This document shows, piece after piece, positions 1 to 7,937 of a DNA stretch of 64,000 nt; positions within the stretch are counted from its first letter, which is position 1; every line of letters starts with the position of its first letter. This DNA is from Bacteroidota bacterium (GTDB lineage Bacteria > Bacteroidota > Bacteroidia > 2-12-FULL-35-15), in assembly GCA_025963715.1 (NCBI GenBank), contig JAOQAG010000039.1:1-64000 (forward strand), given 5' to 3'. A program made the position numbers and the translations under genes. The notes beneath the pieces are model-generated. The model worked only from the letters and a program-made list of their open reading frames with translations, had not been told where the DNA came from and did not search any database.

Positions 1-367
1 AATGACTATCGGGAAGTTTATACCAAATGCTTTTATTTTGTATGGTTATGTTGCAGAACATTATTGTTTATGGAAACAGAAATACTTTCTTAAGCTGTCA
101 TCCCGGGCTTGACCCGAGATCTGTCAATTAAGAACTGTGTAGGCGCTGCAAGTATTTAACAGATCCCGGGTCAGGCCCGGGATGACAGTTCTTTATTGTG
201 ATTAGTATTAAAATAATCTTCACATATAGTATCCATGCAGGTTAGTACATTAGTACAAATTGGTATTTAGTAGATCACTTCACAAGTATCCGCGCTGCCA
301 AATGTTTTTCAATTTATTGCCTTCTTGTCTATTGCAATTTGTCGACTGCATTTTTATTGCCTATTGC
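1..367. other. Left-edge region without a gene
   Basis: No convincing coding frame is seen. The stretch holds one complete GTCATCCCG-type palindromic repeat (95-189, listed separately) and, at about 305-375, a degenerate run of TATTGCC and CTACTG words directly after the paaY stop codon. A similar run occurs at 2880-3035 and near 12470-12530, so it is a dispersed low-complexity element rather than a gene. Confidence 0.6.
95..189. repeat. Dispersed palindromic repeat, family A copy 1
   Basis: The element starts CTGTCATCCCGGGCTTGACC and ends GGGTCAGGCCCGGGATGACAG, so its ends are near-perfect inverted repeats, with an internal segment containing TTAATTAAG-like and GCGCTGCAA words. Related copies lie at 21189, 26290, 32047, 36315 and 61354, with partial ones at 21825 and 15361. 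All are intergenic. Confidence 0.85.
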
Positions 368-964
368 CTACTGCCCTTCCGTTTCTTTCCAGGTCTTGTA
401 AACATCCTGTTGTTTCGGGCGATTTGGCTCTATCTCCCGCAAAGGCTCGCAGGGTTTTAATGTAGCTTTGCAATCAGCAGGCAATTGCTGGTATAATTTT
501 GTTCCCTGTGTTTTCCATTCGATCATTTCATCGCTTACATCCTTTACAATTTTTGCAGGATTTCCCACCACCACTTTTCGCTCCGGGATCACCATTTTTG
601 CTGGCACAAAACACAAAGCGCCCACAATGCAATTATCACCGATCACCGCATCGTCCATCACTACCGCATTCATTCCCACCAGTACATTTTTACCGATCGT
701 GCCACCGTGAATAATAGCGCCATGACCAATGTGTGCTGCTTCTTTCAACAAAACCGTAGTTCCCGGAAACATGTGCACCGTGCAATTTTCCTGCACATTA
801 CAACCGTCCTCAATAATGATTTGTCCCCAGTCGCCACGCAATGCAGCACCAGGGCCAATGTACACATCCTTACCAATGATCACATTTCCTGTAACCGTTG
901 CATTCGGGTGAATAAATGCACTTTCGTGAATAACCGGTTTGTAACCGTTGAATTCGTAAACCAT
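368..964 (-). CDS. paaY: PaaY-like hexapeptide-repeat protein (gamma carbonic anhydrase fold)
   Basis: A 198-residue left-handed beta-helix protein of the gamma-carbonic anhydrase-like family. The hexapeptide repeats run from about residue 15 to 130, with the zinc-site type histidines in NCTVHMFPG and AAHIGHGAIIHGG. PaaY proteins are thioesterases that help clear stalled CoA intermediates of phenylacetate degradation. Its place at the downstream end of a paa cluster, rather than sequence alone, favours PaaY over a generic carbonic anhydrase homologue. The C-terminal 45 residues are lysine and proline rich and outside the helix. It starts with ATG at 964 and is separated by about 130 bp from the next upstream gene. 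Confidence 0.85.
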   Translation of the reverse strand: MVYEFNGYKPVIHESAFIHPNATVTGNVIIGKDVYIGPGAALRGDWGQIIIEDGCNVQENCTVHMFPGTTVLLKEAAHIGHGAIIHGGTIGKNVLVGMNAVVMDDAVIGDNCIVGALCFVPAKMVIPERKVVVGNPAKIVKDVSDEMIEWKTQGTKLYQQLPADCKATLKPCEPLREIEPNRPKQQDVYKTWKETEGQ

Positions 965-1091
965 GATTTAGGATTTGGAGATTAAGGATTAAGGATTTTG
1001 GTTCTTATCGAAATTTGAGTTTAGCCGATGATTGTAATTTTGTTTTATGACGTTATTATTATGCAGGGTTTATTTATTCCCGGCTTTATCT

Positions 1092-1457
1092 TTAGCTATT
1101 GGGAGTTCTTGCTTTTATTGTTCTAATGCCAGCAGAAAAAATGGCTGTCAATTCATTGGCTTCTTTCATCAAAAATGCTAATTCAGCAGGATCACATTTT
1201 ATTTCCAGGTCTTTTATAAATTCCAACCAGAATAAAGTTTCATCAGCTTCCTCATCTACTACTTTTAATTTATTCAGGAAATCAGCATTCGATTTGCCCC
1301 TGCATACCGCGCGGTAGTTAGCAGCAACGGAAGAAGATGATTTCATGATCTGATAGGTCACCACATCTGTAGATTTACTCTTGGGCAATGTATTAATAAA
1401 TTTAAAAGTTCTTATTGCAAATATTTTTGTCCTTCTCTTCAACTCTTCCTTCGTCAT
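1092..1457 (-). CDS. Four-helix-bundle protein (23S rRNA intervening-sequence type)
   Basis: A 121-residue all-helical protein that matches the four-helix-bundle family first found in 23S rRNA intervening sequences. The features I recognise are the ASSSVAANYRAVCRG-like stretch around residues 38-52 and the conserved DEADETLFWLEF segment. The molecular role of the family is unknown. In Bacteroidota such genes are scattered singly through genomes, and here it lies between paaY and the thiolase gene without obvious connection. A TAGTTTTG box (1505-1512, minus strand) lies about 50 bp upstream, so it probably has its own promoter. Confidence 0.85.
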   Translation of the reverse strand: MTKEELKRRTKIFAIRTFKFINTLPKSKSTDVVTYQIMKSSSSVAANYRAVCRGKSNADFLNKLKVVDEEADETLFWLEFIKDLEIKCDPAELAFLMKEANELTAIFSAGIRTIKARTPNS

Positions 1458-1504
1458 AAAAAATTCTGCTATTTAGTTTTAAAGTCTGTATTGTACATTC
1501 TGCG

Positions 1505-1512
1505 CAAAACTA
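1505..1512 (-). promoter_or_regulatory. -7 promoter box (TAGTTTTG) for the four-helix-bundle gene
   Basis: Matches the Bacteroidota consensus TAnnTTTG exactly on the minus strand, about 48 bp before the ATG at 1457. No clear TTG element at -33 was seen. Confidence 0.5.
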
Positions 1513-1613
1513 ATCCAAAATCCCGAACAATTAAATCTCAAATAAAAAAATTCAATTTCCAATTTACCCACTAACAAAAAATCCTAAATCCTGAATAAGA
1601 AAATCCTAAATAT

Positions 1614-2822
1614 TTAACACTTCTCAATAATAACCGCATATCCCTGCCCTACACCAATACACATTGTTACCAATGCATAACGCTTGTTTTGTTCCTGCAA
1701 TTCAATGGCAGCAGTATTTAAAATACGGGCACCGCTCATTCCCAGGGGATGGCCTAATGCAATTGCACCGCCATTCGGGTTGATGCGCGGATCATTATCT
1801 GCCAATCCCCAGGCGCGTGTTACCGCCAATGCCTGTGCGGCGAATGCTTCATTCAATTCAATAATGTCCATGTCTTTCATGGTTAATCCGGCACGTTTTA
1901 ATGCCATGTTACCCGCTTCTACCGGGCCAATTCCCATGATGCGCGGTTCCACTCCGGCAACACCGCTTGCGATGATCTTTGCTTTCGGTTTTAAATTGTA
2001 TTTTTTCACCGCTTCATCCGAAGCCAGCAAGATCGCGGCAGCGCCATCATTCAAGCCTGCTGCATTTCCTGCAGTAACCGTTCCGCCTTCTTTTTTAAAC
2101 GCGCCTTTTAATTTTGCCAGGCCTTCCAGCGTACTCTCCGGACGCATAAATTCATCTTTATCAAAAATTTTCGGATCGCCTTTTTTCTGTGGAATCTTTA
2201 CCGCCACGATCTCTTTTGCAAACCGTCCTTTTGCCTGCGCAGCAGCCGCTTTTTGCTGACTCCACAATGCAAATTTATCCTGGTCCTCCCTGCTCACTTT
2301 ATCCCTCTCGGCAAGATTTTCCGCGGTATCACCCATAGCATCCACGCCGTACATTTCTTTCATTTTCGGATTAATAAACCGCCATCCGAAAGAGGAATCA
2401 AACAGTTGCTGGTCGCGGCCAAACGGTGCGGCCGCTTTCGACATCACCCAGGGCCCACGCGTCATGTTTTCCACGCCACCTGCAATCATCAGGTCGCCTT
2501 CACCCACCATAATGCTCCTGGCAGCAGCCATGGAAGCCGATAATCCGGATGCGCACAAACGGTTTACTGTTTCGCCCGGAACCTGGTAAGGCAAACCGGC
2601 AAGCAGCAGCGCCATACGCGCCACGTTACGGTTATCTTCACCCGATTGATTGGCACAACCCATCAATACATCCGAAATTTCTTTCGGATCGATCGAAGGA
2701 TTGCGTTTCATCAGTTCTTTTAAAACAATTGCCGCCAGATCATCCGTGCGGATCGTTGATAATGTTCCTCCAAAATTTCCGATCGGAGTACGGATGCCGT
2801 CAATGATATATGCGTTTTTCAT
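1614..2822 (-). CDS. paaJ: Acetyl-CoA acyltransferase, probably 3-oxoadipyl-CoA/3-oxo-5,6-dehydrosuberyl-CoA thiolase
   Basis: A 402-residue thiolase. The acylated cysteine is C90 in VNRLCASGLSAS, the conserved histidine is H358 in ALGHPLGMSGAR, and the second active-site cysteine is C388 in MCIGVGQG. Full family length. Thiolases of the phenylacetate pathway release acetyl-CoA from the beta-oxidation-like steps, and the surrounding paa genes make this role likely. The sequence alone would also fit a general fatty-acid FadA. The start is the ATG at 2822. The 220 bp upstream consist of a GTTCAAAGTTTAAAG-type repeat and a degenerate tandem tract. Confidence 0.88.
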   Translation of the reverse strand: MKNAYIIDGIRTPIGNFGGTLSTIRTDDLAAIVLKELMKRNPSIDPKEISDVLMGCANQSGEDNRNVARMALLLAGLPYQVPGETVNRLCASGLSASMAAARSIMVGEGDLMIAGGVENMTRGPWVMSKAAAPFGRDQQLFDSSFGWRFINPKMKEMYGVDAMGDTAENLAERDKVSREDQDKFALWSQQKAAAAQAKGRFAKEIVAVKIPQKKGDPKIFDKDEFMRPESTLEGLAKLKGAFKKEGGTVTAGNAAGLNDGAAAILLASDEAVKKYNLKPKAKIIASGVAGVEPRIMGIGPVEAGNMALKRAGLTMKDMDIIELNEAFAAQALAVTRAWGLADNDPRINPNGGAIALGHPLGMSGARILNTAAIELQEQNKRYALVTMCIGVGQGYAVIIEKC

Positions 2823-2879
2823 ATTTTTTAGTTCAAAGTTTAAAGTTCAAAAGTTTAAAGTTTTGCTGCATGTATACTT

Positions 2880-3035
2880 AACTTATTTATTGGTTAACAG
2901 CGTTACTTGTTTATTGTTTACTTGTTTATTGTCTACTGTTTATTTATTTTTTATTGTCTACTTATTTATTTTTTATTGCCTACTGTTTACTTGTTTATTG
3001 TCTACTGTTTACTGTTTACTACCTATTGTCTCCTG
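2880..3035. repeat. Degenerate tandem tract of TTTATTGTCTACTG units
   Basis: Words such as TTGTTTATTGTCTACTG and TTTATTGCCTACTG follow one another about ten times with variable spacing. Related short tracts are at about 305-375 and 12470-12530. Overlapping open frames here (for example frames rich in Y, L, F, C) are an artefact of the repeat. Confidence 0.75.
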
Positions 3036-3042
3036 TTTTCCT

Positions 3043-3507
3043 TCATTCAAATTTTTCGCCTACTACATTAATAATAACCGGATTTAGCATAACCGTATCA
3101 CTGTTCATGCCAACGGCTTTAATATTTTCAAAACAGAATTTAGCACTGGAATCAAACTCTCCGAAAATCTTAATAATCTCTTTATTAAAAGCCGCTCCTA
3201 TGTTTCTGATCCGGCCATTTTTCTTAAAACTATCCGTTAGCATTACATTCGAACATTCAAACGATAAAATAATATATCCTTCTTCATTGTTTTTCAGCAT
3301 CATTCCACTGCAATGCAACAAAGCGCCGCGATCACAATCGCCGCTGTACAAACCTGCCACACAGGCATACGGCAGACTGTAATTTACAGTATCGTGTTTG
3401 TAAACAACCGCCGTATCCTGTTTTACCTTATCGGGAATGGTATGTGTTGCATTTCCACATGCACTAAACAAAAAAGCAATTGAAATGATTATAATTAGAT
3501 ATTTCAT
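3043..3507 (-). CDS. Small lipoprotein of unknown function
   Basis: With the ATG at 3507 the protein is 154 residues and begins MKYLIIIISIAFLFSACGN, a signal peptide ending in a lipobox, so it should be an envelope lipoprotein. A longer frame begins 45 bp upstream but would bury the signal peptide. The mature part has a Cys pair (PYACVAGLYSGDC and LLHCSG) and a plausible beta-rich C-terminal half (FSFECSNVMLTDSFKKNG). I do not recognise a family. It sits between paaI and the thiolase gene, about 90 bp after paaI, and may be co-transcribed with them. Confidence 0.75.
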   Translation of the reverse strand: MKYLIIIISIAFLFSACGNATHTIPDKVKQDTAVVYKHDTVNYSLPYACVAGLYSGDCDRGALLHCSGMMLKNNEEGYIILSFECSNVMLTDSFKKNGRIRNIGAAFNKEIIKIFGEFDSSAKFCFENIKAVGMNSDTVMLNPVIINVVGEKFE

Positions 3508-3593
3508 TGTACGCAATTCCTTATTTCTTATTTTATTTTTTTCAGCCAGCACACATTTCTCAAACGCAGCAAACCAATGAACTATTGAACCAA

Positions 3594-4010
3594 TTACCAG
3601 TTCTTACTTGTTCTATAGACCGTTCCTTTAAAAAAAGCTACTTTTTCTTTCTTCTGATTGCTGATCTCTATGTGATACGTTCCGGTTTTATTGGTAAGGC
3701 TTAATTGGGTAGCTTCACAGGTAAGCTCATCATGTACATTCACTGCAATGGCAAATGAAATGGAACATTCCAGCGCCACACTCAGGCGGCCGTATGCATT
3801 CGATGCAAATGCAAGCGCACTATCCGCAAACGAAAAAGCAATTCCGCCGTGAGCGATCCCAAAACCATTTACCATTTCTTCCCGGATCTTCATTTTCAGC
3901 ATACAGTGGCCTTCTTCCGCCAACAATACTTCGATACCCAGCCATTGACTGAATCGATCTTCCGCCATCATTTTATCAACGATCTTTTTAGCAGCCAGAT
4001 TTTTTTCCAT
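3594..4010 (-). CDS. paaI: Hydroxyphenylacetyl-CoA thioesterase PaaI
   Basis: A hot-dog fold thioesterase of 138 residues from the ATG at 4010. The catalytic signature GIAHGGIAFSFADSALAFAS is typical of PaaI, which hydrolyses aryl-CoA dead-end products during phenylacetate degradation. A longer frame starts at 4040, but the promoter box TAACTTTG at 4029-4036 lies inside that extension, so the shorter form is preferred. The gene follows phenylalanine hydroxylase by about 40 bp but has this box of its own. Confidence 0.88.
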   Translation of the reverse strand: MEKNLAAKKIVDKMMAEDRFSQWLGIEVLLAEEGHCMLKMKIREEMVNGFGIAHGGIAFSFADSALAFASNAYGRLSVALECSISFAIAVNVHDELTCEATQLSLTNKTGTYHIEISNQKKEKVAFFKGTVYRTSKNW

Positions 4011-4028
4011 AGGAGTAGTTTTGCTACA

Positions 4029-4036
4029 CAAAGTTA
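4029..4036 (-). promoter_or_regulatory. -7 promoter box (TAACTTTG) for paaI
   Basis: Exact TAnnTTTG match on the minus strand, 19 bp before the chosen ATG of paaI at 4010. It overlaps the first codons of the longer alternative frame and so helps decide the start. Confidence 0.55.
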
Positions 4037-4052
4037 CCAAAAGAAACGGCTT

Positions 4053-4805
4053 TTAAAATACTATTTTTGCTTCTTTTTCCAGCACTGTTTGCAGGCAGCT
4101 TTCTATCTCCGGCAGGCACTTCCAGAGCTGTTCGAAGGAATTGATAATGAAATATTTTTCCTGCAGAATGTCCGTTCTGAAATCCGTATGAAAAATGGCC
4201 GGAATATCAAAATCCAGGTGCACAACATCCGCACTCAAACACTGTTTTGTTTCTCCCATCGACGAGATGATCCCCGCACCGTAAATTTTCAGTTCATCCT
4301 GTTCGCGGATCAGTCCAAACTCTATCGTAAACCAGTAAATGCGGCCCAGCAATTCAATGGCGCGTGGGTTATCAATGTGCTTCAACGCGATGTCGCTGAT
4401 CCCTTTAAAAAAATCCACGTAATGTTGATTTCCCAGCAGGGGAACATGTGCAAACACATCGTGGAACATGTCGGGTTCTTCCAGGTAATCCAATTGTTCC
4501 ATGCTGCGCAGCCAGCAGGTCGCGGTGAATTTTTTCATGGATAAAAATTCAAAAAATTCTTTCTGCGGGCTGATGTTCGGTACCACTTCCAAACTCCATC
4601 CGGTAAGGGAATTTAACAATTTGTTCAGCTCCCTGAAATCCGGAATTTTTTCTGAATTAAACTTTACTTTTTCAAGCGCCGTTAAATATTCAGCGGAAAC
4701 AATTGGTTTTAAAATTTCCATTTGCCGCTTGAACAATGTTTTCCATACCAAAAAATCGGATGTTGTGTAATTACTGTAGATCTGTGTTGTTGGTTTTGTT
4801 TTCAT
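4053..4805 (-). CDS. phhA: Phenylalanine 4-monooxygenase (aromatic amino acid hydroxylase)
   Basis: A 250-residue single-domain pterin-dependent hydroxylase that turns phenylalanine into tyrosine. The iron ligands are visible: H115 and H120 in PDMFHDVFAHVP and E162 in WFTIEFGL, with the family's spacing. There is no N-terminal ACT domain, as usual in bacteria. It lies inside the paa cluster, but the region just upstream (4839-4984) carries a leader peptide with four Tyr codons and an intrinsic terminator, which suggests that expression responds to tyrosine supply rather than to phenylacetate. The ATG at 4805 is 34 bp after the terminator stem. Confidence 0.93.
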   Translation of the reverse strand: MKTKPTTQIYSNYTTSDFLVWKTLFKRQMEILKPIVSAEYLTALEKVKFNSEKIPDFRELNKLLNSLTGWSLEVVPNISPQKEFFEFLSMKKFTATCWLRSMEQLDYLEEPDMFHDVFAHVPLLGNQHYVDFFKGISDIALKHIDNPRAIELLGRIYWFTIEFGLIREQDELKIYGAGIISSMGETKQCLSADVVHLDFDIPAIFHTDFRTDILQEKYFIINSFEQLWKCLPEIESCLQTVLEKEAKIVF

Positions 4806-4838
4806 TTTTATAAAATTTAAAGATTAAAAATCGGGAAT

Positions 4839-4869
4839 AAAAAAAGCCCGGTCGTTTCGGACCGGGCTT
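4839..4869 (-). terminator. Intrinsic terminator in the phhA leader (candidate attenuator)
   Basis: Read on the minus strand, AAGCCCGGTC (4869-4860) pairs perfectly with its complement GACCGGGCTT (4853-4844) around a six-base loop, followed by a T run ending at 4839. It lies between the leader peptide and phhA, so it can stop transcription before the gene. A second AGCCCGG copy inside the leader peptide codons (about 4921-4927) could compete for the 3' arm. Confidence 0.85.
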
Positions 4870-4894
4870 GTATGTTGTGGTATAGAGTTATCTC

Positions 4895-4972
4895 TTAAAA
4901 CGAACAATACATTATCCTTCCGGGCTGGGTGCTCGGATAATAATAATAAAATGTATTGTTTGTTTTTTGCAT
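4895..4972 (-). CDS. Tyr-rich leader peptide for phenylalanine hydroxylase
   Basis: A 25-codon frame too short for routine gene calling: it begins MQKTNNTFYYYYPSTQ and ends with MYCSF before TAA at 4895. One Phe codon and four consecutive TAT codons lie at 4937-4951. An exact -7 box lies 4 bp before the ATG, and a strong terminator lies 26 bp after the stop. Parts of the coding sequence (ACAATACATT, AATGTATTGT) are complementary and can form a hairpin. This is the arrangement of an amino-acid attenuator: ribosome stalling on Tyr codons would alter folding ahead of the terminator. The Tyr run in front of the enzyme that makes Tyr makes chance unlikely. Confidence 0.8.
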   Translation of the reverse strand: MQKTNNTFYYYYPSTQPGRIMYCSF

Positions 4973-4976
4973 GCTA

Positions 4977-4984
4977 CAAATGTA
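4977..4984 (-). promoter_or_regulatory. -7 promoter box (TACATTTG) for the leader peptide and phhA
   Basis: Exact TAnnTTTG on the minus strand. Only TAGC separates it from the leader ATG at 4972, so the transcript would begin at or very near the start codon. A weak TTTCG lies at a possible -33 position. Confidence 0.65.
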
Positions 4985-5357
4985 AATAATTTTAAACGAA
5001 ATCGGAAAGTTTAGGCCATTTTGAAAAAAAATAATCAAGCTGATAAATAAAGCAGGGACTCAAAAACAATGCTGTGTATAGGAACGCAGATCAAAAATGA
5101 TTTTTATGATGTACAAAAAGATCGCCTGTGGCGCTTATGATTAAAAATTATGATTTGATTGGTTGCAAATCTATCAAACGGGTATTTAATAATGATATAG
5201 AACTTTATACTAAGCTATTTTATTTAAAACCACATAAGGCATAAAGAAAACATAAGCTCTGCGTGCTAAACCTTCGTTTTTATGCTTCGCCTTATATTTT
5301 CTTTATGCCTTATGTGGTAGAAATAAGTGGTCCGATTAAAAATTTGGTTCTGATAAT
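4985..5357. other. Gap between paaH and the phhA leader
   Basis: Apart from the long inverted repeat at 5229-5318 I see no gene or RNA here. The stretch is AT-rich and carries stop codons in all frames. Confidence 0.6.
5229..5318. repeat. 28-bp inverted repeat between paaH and phhA
   Basis: The left arm 5229-5256 begins ACCACATAAGGCATAAAG and the right arm 5291-5318 is its reverse complement with one mismatch, around a 34-base loop. It has no T run after either arm, so it is more likely a dispersed palindromic element than a terminator, although it would form a stable hairpin in RNA. Confidence 0.8.
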
Positions 5358-6524
5358 TTAATAAAATTTCTTCCCGTCTTTCACCATCAGCTTCATCAGC
5401 AACGACGGCCGATAGCGCTCTTCCTCATATAAATTATGCAGCACGCCCAATGTATCCAGCACATTTGCCAGCCCAACATCATCCGCCCATTTCAACAATC
5501 CTTTCGGATAATTCACACCTTTGGTCATTGCTAAATCAAGATCTTCCTTCGTTGCCAGCTTTAAATAAAACGAATCCACCGCTTCATTGATCAGCATGGA
5601 GATCACACGGTTAAAAATATAATTTCCGATGTCTGCGTTCTTTTTTGGTTCCGGCATTACCGCACCTTCTGCATAATTGTAATAACCTCTTCCGGATTTA
5701 CGCCCGAATAATTTTGCTTCGTACAAGCGTTTTTGAGTCAGTGAAGGCTTAAAGCGCGATTCATAAAAAAACTGTGTCCATACACTTTCCGTTACTTTGT
5801 AATTAATATCGTTCCCGATAAAATCCATCAGCTCAAACGGGCCCATTTTAAAACCGCCGTACGTTTTTAACGCCCAATCGATCGTCGCAAAATCAGCAAT
5901 GCCTTCTTCGTAAATGCGGATCGATTCGCCATAAAACGAGCGTGCTACACGGTTCACAATAAAGCCCGGCGTGTCTTTCGTCAGTACCGTTACTTTCCCC
6001 CAGGCATCGATCAGCGTTCTCGAATTTTTTACCACCTCTGCATCTGTTAATATCCCCGGAATGATCTCTACCAAAGGCATTACCGGTGCAGGGTTAAAAA
6101 AGTGGATCCCGATCACGCGCTCTGCTGCTCTGCAGGCAGATGCAATTGATGCGATCGATAAGGAGGATGTATTGCTTGCCAGGATACAATCACTGGAAAC
6201 GATCGATTCCAGGTCTGCAAATAATTTTTGTTTCACATCAATATTCTCAACGATCGCTTCAATGATCAGCCCGCAATTTTTAAAGGCATTCAAATCATTT
6301 ACAAATTGAGTCCGGTCATGGATTTCAGTAGCGTTCACATCTGTGATCTTTTGTTTCTCTACTAACTTTTTTAAGGTGCTGTCTAAATTACTTTTTGCTT
6401 TATCCAAAGCCGCCTGACTATTGTCATACACAATTACAGTATGTCCTGCAGTTGCTGCTACCTGCGCAATTCCTGCTCCCATGGCTCCCGAACCGATGAT
6501 TCCAATTGTTGTTGATGTATCCAT
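5358..6524 (-). CDS. paaH: 3-hydroxyacyl-CoA dehydrogenase PaaH
   Basis: A 388-residue NAD-dependent dehydrogenase. The Rossmann motif is GSGAMGAGIAQVA at the N-terminus, followed by ASNTSSLSI and the catalytic histidine in GIHFFNPAPVMPLVEI. The two C-terminal helical domains (about 190-285 and 300-388) give the long form seen in PaaH. It oxidises 3-hydroxyadipyl-CoA to 3-oxoadipyl-CoA in phenylacetate degradation. It begins 19 bp after the stop of the MORN-repeat gene, which itself follows paaG by 20 bp, so the three are probably one transcript. Confidence 0.9.
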   Translation of the reverse strand: MDTSTTIGIIGSGAMGAGIAQVAATAGHTVIVYDNSQAALDKAKSNLDSTLKKLVEKQKITDVNATEIHDRTQFVNDLNAFKNCGLIIEAIVENIDVKQKLFADLESIVSSDCILASNTSSLSIASIASACRAAERVIGIHFFNPAPVMPLVEIIPGILTDAEVVKNSRTLIDAWGKVTVLTKDTPGFIVNRVARSFYGESIRIYEEGIADFATIDWALKTYGGFKMGPFELMDFIGNDINYKVTESVWTQFFYESRFKPSLTQKRLYEAKLFGRKSGRGYYNYAEGAVMPEPKKNADIGNYIFNRVISMLINEAVDSFYLKLATKEDLDLAMTKGVNYPKGLLKWADDVGLANVLDTLGVLHNLYEEERYRPSLLMKLMVKDGKKFY

Positions 6525-6543
6525 GATTTTTTTATAACAAGCG

Positions 6544-7917
6544 TTAAAATATTTCTTCGTTTAAAAGTTCTCCGTTTTCATAATGCCAGATACGTGCTAA
6601 TTTTCCATCATCTTCATACGAATACAATGTACCTGTTCCGTCTTTTAATGTACCTTTTTCCTGCGCTTCCGATTTATCATTATAATTAAAAGCAACATTC
6701 CAATGCACATTGTTTTTATATTCCCATTCCGCCCACAACACACCGTTCTTATGATAAAATGTAGTAATGCCATCATATTTTCCGTTGCTGATCTCAGAAA
6801 CCTGGCTTAAATGACCGTTTTCATAATAGATTTCTATTTTTGTCTGCATACCATTTTCATAATGATACACCTTGGTCAACGTTCCGCTTTCCTTATAAGA
6901 GTACAATGTACCGTTCCCTTCTTTCAGAGTTCCTTTTTCTAATTCTTTTCCTTTGCTATCGTGGTTATAATGTACTGTCCATGGAACATCATCCTTATAT
7001 TCCCAACAAGCCCAGGGTTTTACATTCTTATGATAAAAAGTAGTGATTCCGTGCTTTTTTCCGTTCTTCATTTCAGAAACGGAAGACAAGATCCTGTTGT
7101 TGTCCACGTAATTCTTTTTTACAAATGTATAATCCGGTGGTGTTTCCGAACTATTTTCTGCAATTCCATTTTTATAAGCCTTGTAATAATCGGCATTTGC
7201 ATGGATGTATTTCGCAGCGCGTTCAAAATAAGCTTTCACATCACGGCAAAGCTCCGCAGCCCATTTGGGATTTTTTTCATTCTTTATAAAAGCAGCAAGC
7301 GCCAGGACATACCCGTACATTTGCTGCGTTAAAAAACCTTGCCGGCCAATACTCCAACCCTGGTGGCTCGTCCCGGTCCATTGATTATAGCTGATCACCG
7401 AATTTGCCTGGAATACACCAAAACCAAATAAAGTAGCGCCCAGTGTGTTCACATAACCGTTTATTTCAACCAGATTTTTTTCTTCTTTTAATTTATAAAA
7501 AGCAAGATTATAGGCAATGCCGGAAACAATCGCGAACGGATCGCTCAGATACTTCTCATTCAATTCAAAAACAAATGTATTTCCCCGCATATAGCCGTAA
7601 TAATTTGCCTTTTGCCCGCTCACTGATTTTGTACTCAAACCTTCCGAAAAACGAAGATCGTCCTCTGCAAATAATTTTATTTCGCAGCTCAGCTCTTCCG
7701 GAAAATGCATTTGTTTTTTTACCCGCTCAAAAACCTGCTCCACGTGATTTTTGGTAAGCGTGATCGTTGACACAGTAAAATAATCGGTAATGGGAATAAA
7801 ACGGAATGCTGAATAATCAATTGTTCTTGCAGGCGCAAAAAACCAGGAAAGCGACCCTTCGATCCACTTTTTATCATCTTCATTTACCGGGCATTCCGCT
7901 TTAAAAAAATTAAACAT
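6544..7917 (-). CDS. MORN/YwqK-type repeat protein with an N-terminal domain resembling a degenerate metallopeptidase
   Basis: A 457-residue protein without signal peptide. The C-terminal part (about 260-457) consists of two copies of a roughly 90-residue block containing MORN_2-like units: GITTFYHKN, W(A/T)xWEYK, KGTLKxGxGTLYSY, YENG. The N-terminal part (1-240) resembles, from memory, a family with an AHELAH-type zinc motif followed by GFGIF and a GYALAL helix. Here the corresponding residues 135-140 read AYNLAF, so metal ligands would be missing. Position between paaG and paaH, with gaps of 20 and 19 bp, implies co-transcription. Function unknown; YwqK-type repeats often occur in toxin-immunity or scaffold proteins. 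Confidence 0.7.
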   Translation of the reverse strand: MFNFFKAECPVNEDDKKWIEGSLSWFFAPARTIDYSAFRFIPITDYFTVSTITLTKNHVEQVFERVKKQMHFPEELSCEIKLFAEDDLRFSEGLSTKSVSGQKANYYGYMRGNTFVFELNEKYLSDPFAIVSGIAYNLAFYKLKEEKNLVEINGYVNTLGATLFGFGVFQANSVISYNQWTGTSHQGWSIGRQGFLTQQMYGYVLALAAFIKNEKNPKWAAELCRDVKAYFERAAKYIHANADYYKAYKNGIAENSSETPPDYTFVKKNYVDNNRILSSVSEMKNGKKHGITTFYHKNVKPWACWEYKDDVPWTVHYNHDSKGKELEKGTLKEGNGTLYSYKESGTLTKVYHYENGMQTKIEIYYENGHLSQVSEISNGKYDGITTFYHKNGVLWAEWEYKNNVHWNVAFNYNDKSEAQEKGTLKDGTGTLYSYEDDGKLARIWHYENGELLNEEIF

Positions 7918-7937
7918 GCTATTGATTTTAATAAAAC

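Noticed and set aside
1684-2259. 191-residue plus-strand frame opposite the thiolase
   Set aside because: Antisense to a gene with all three thiolase active-site motifs; Ala, Pro and Phe rich shadow.
2954-3382. 142-residue plus-strand frame near 3 kb
   Set aside because: Its first part reads a tandem tract and the remainder is antisense to the lipoprotein gene.
3849-4544. 231-residue plus-strand frame opposite paaI and phhA
   Set aside because: It lies antisense to two well-supported genes with conserved catalytic residues; its sequence is a shadow frame.
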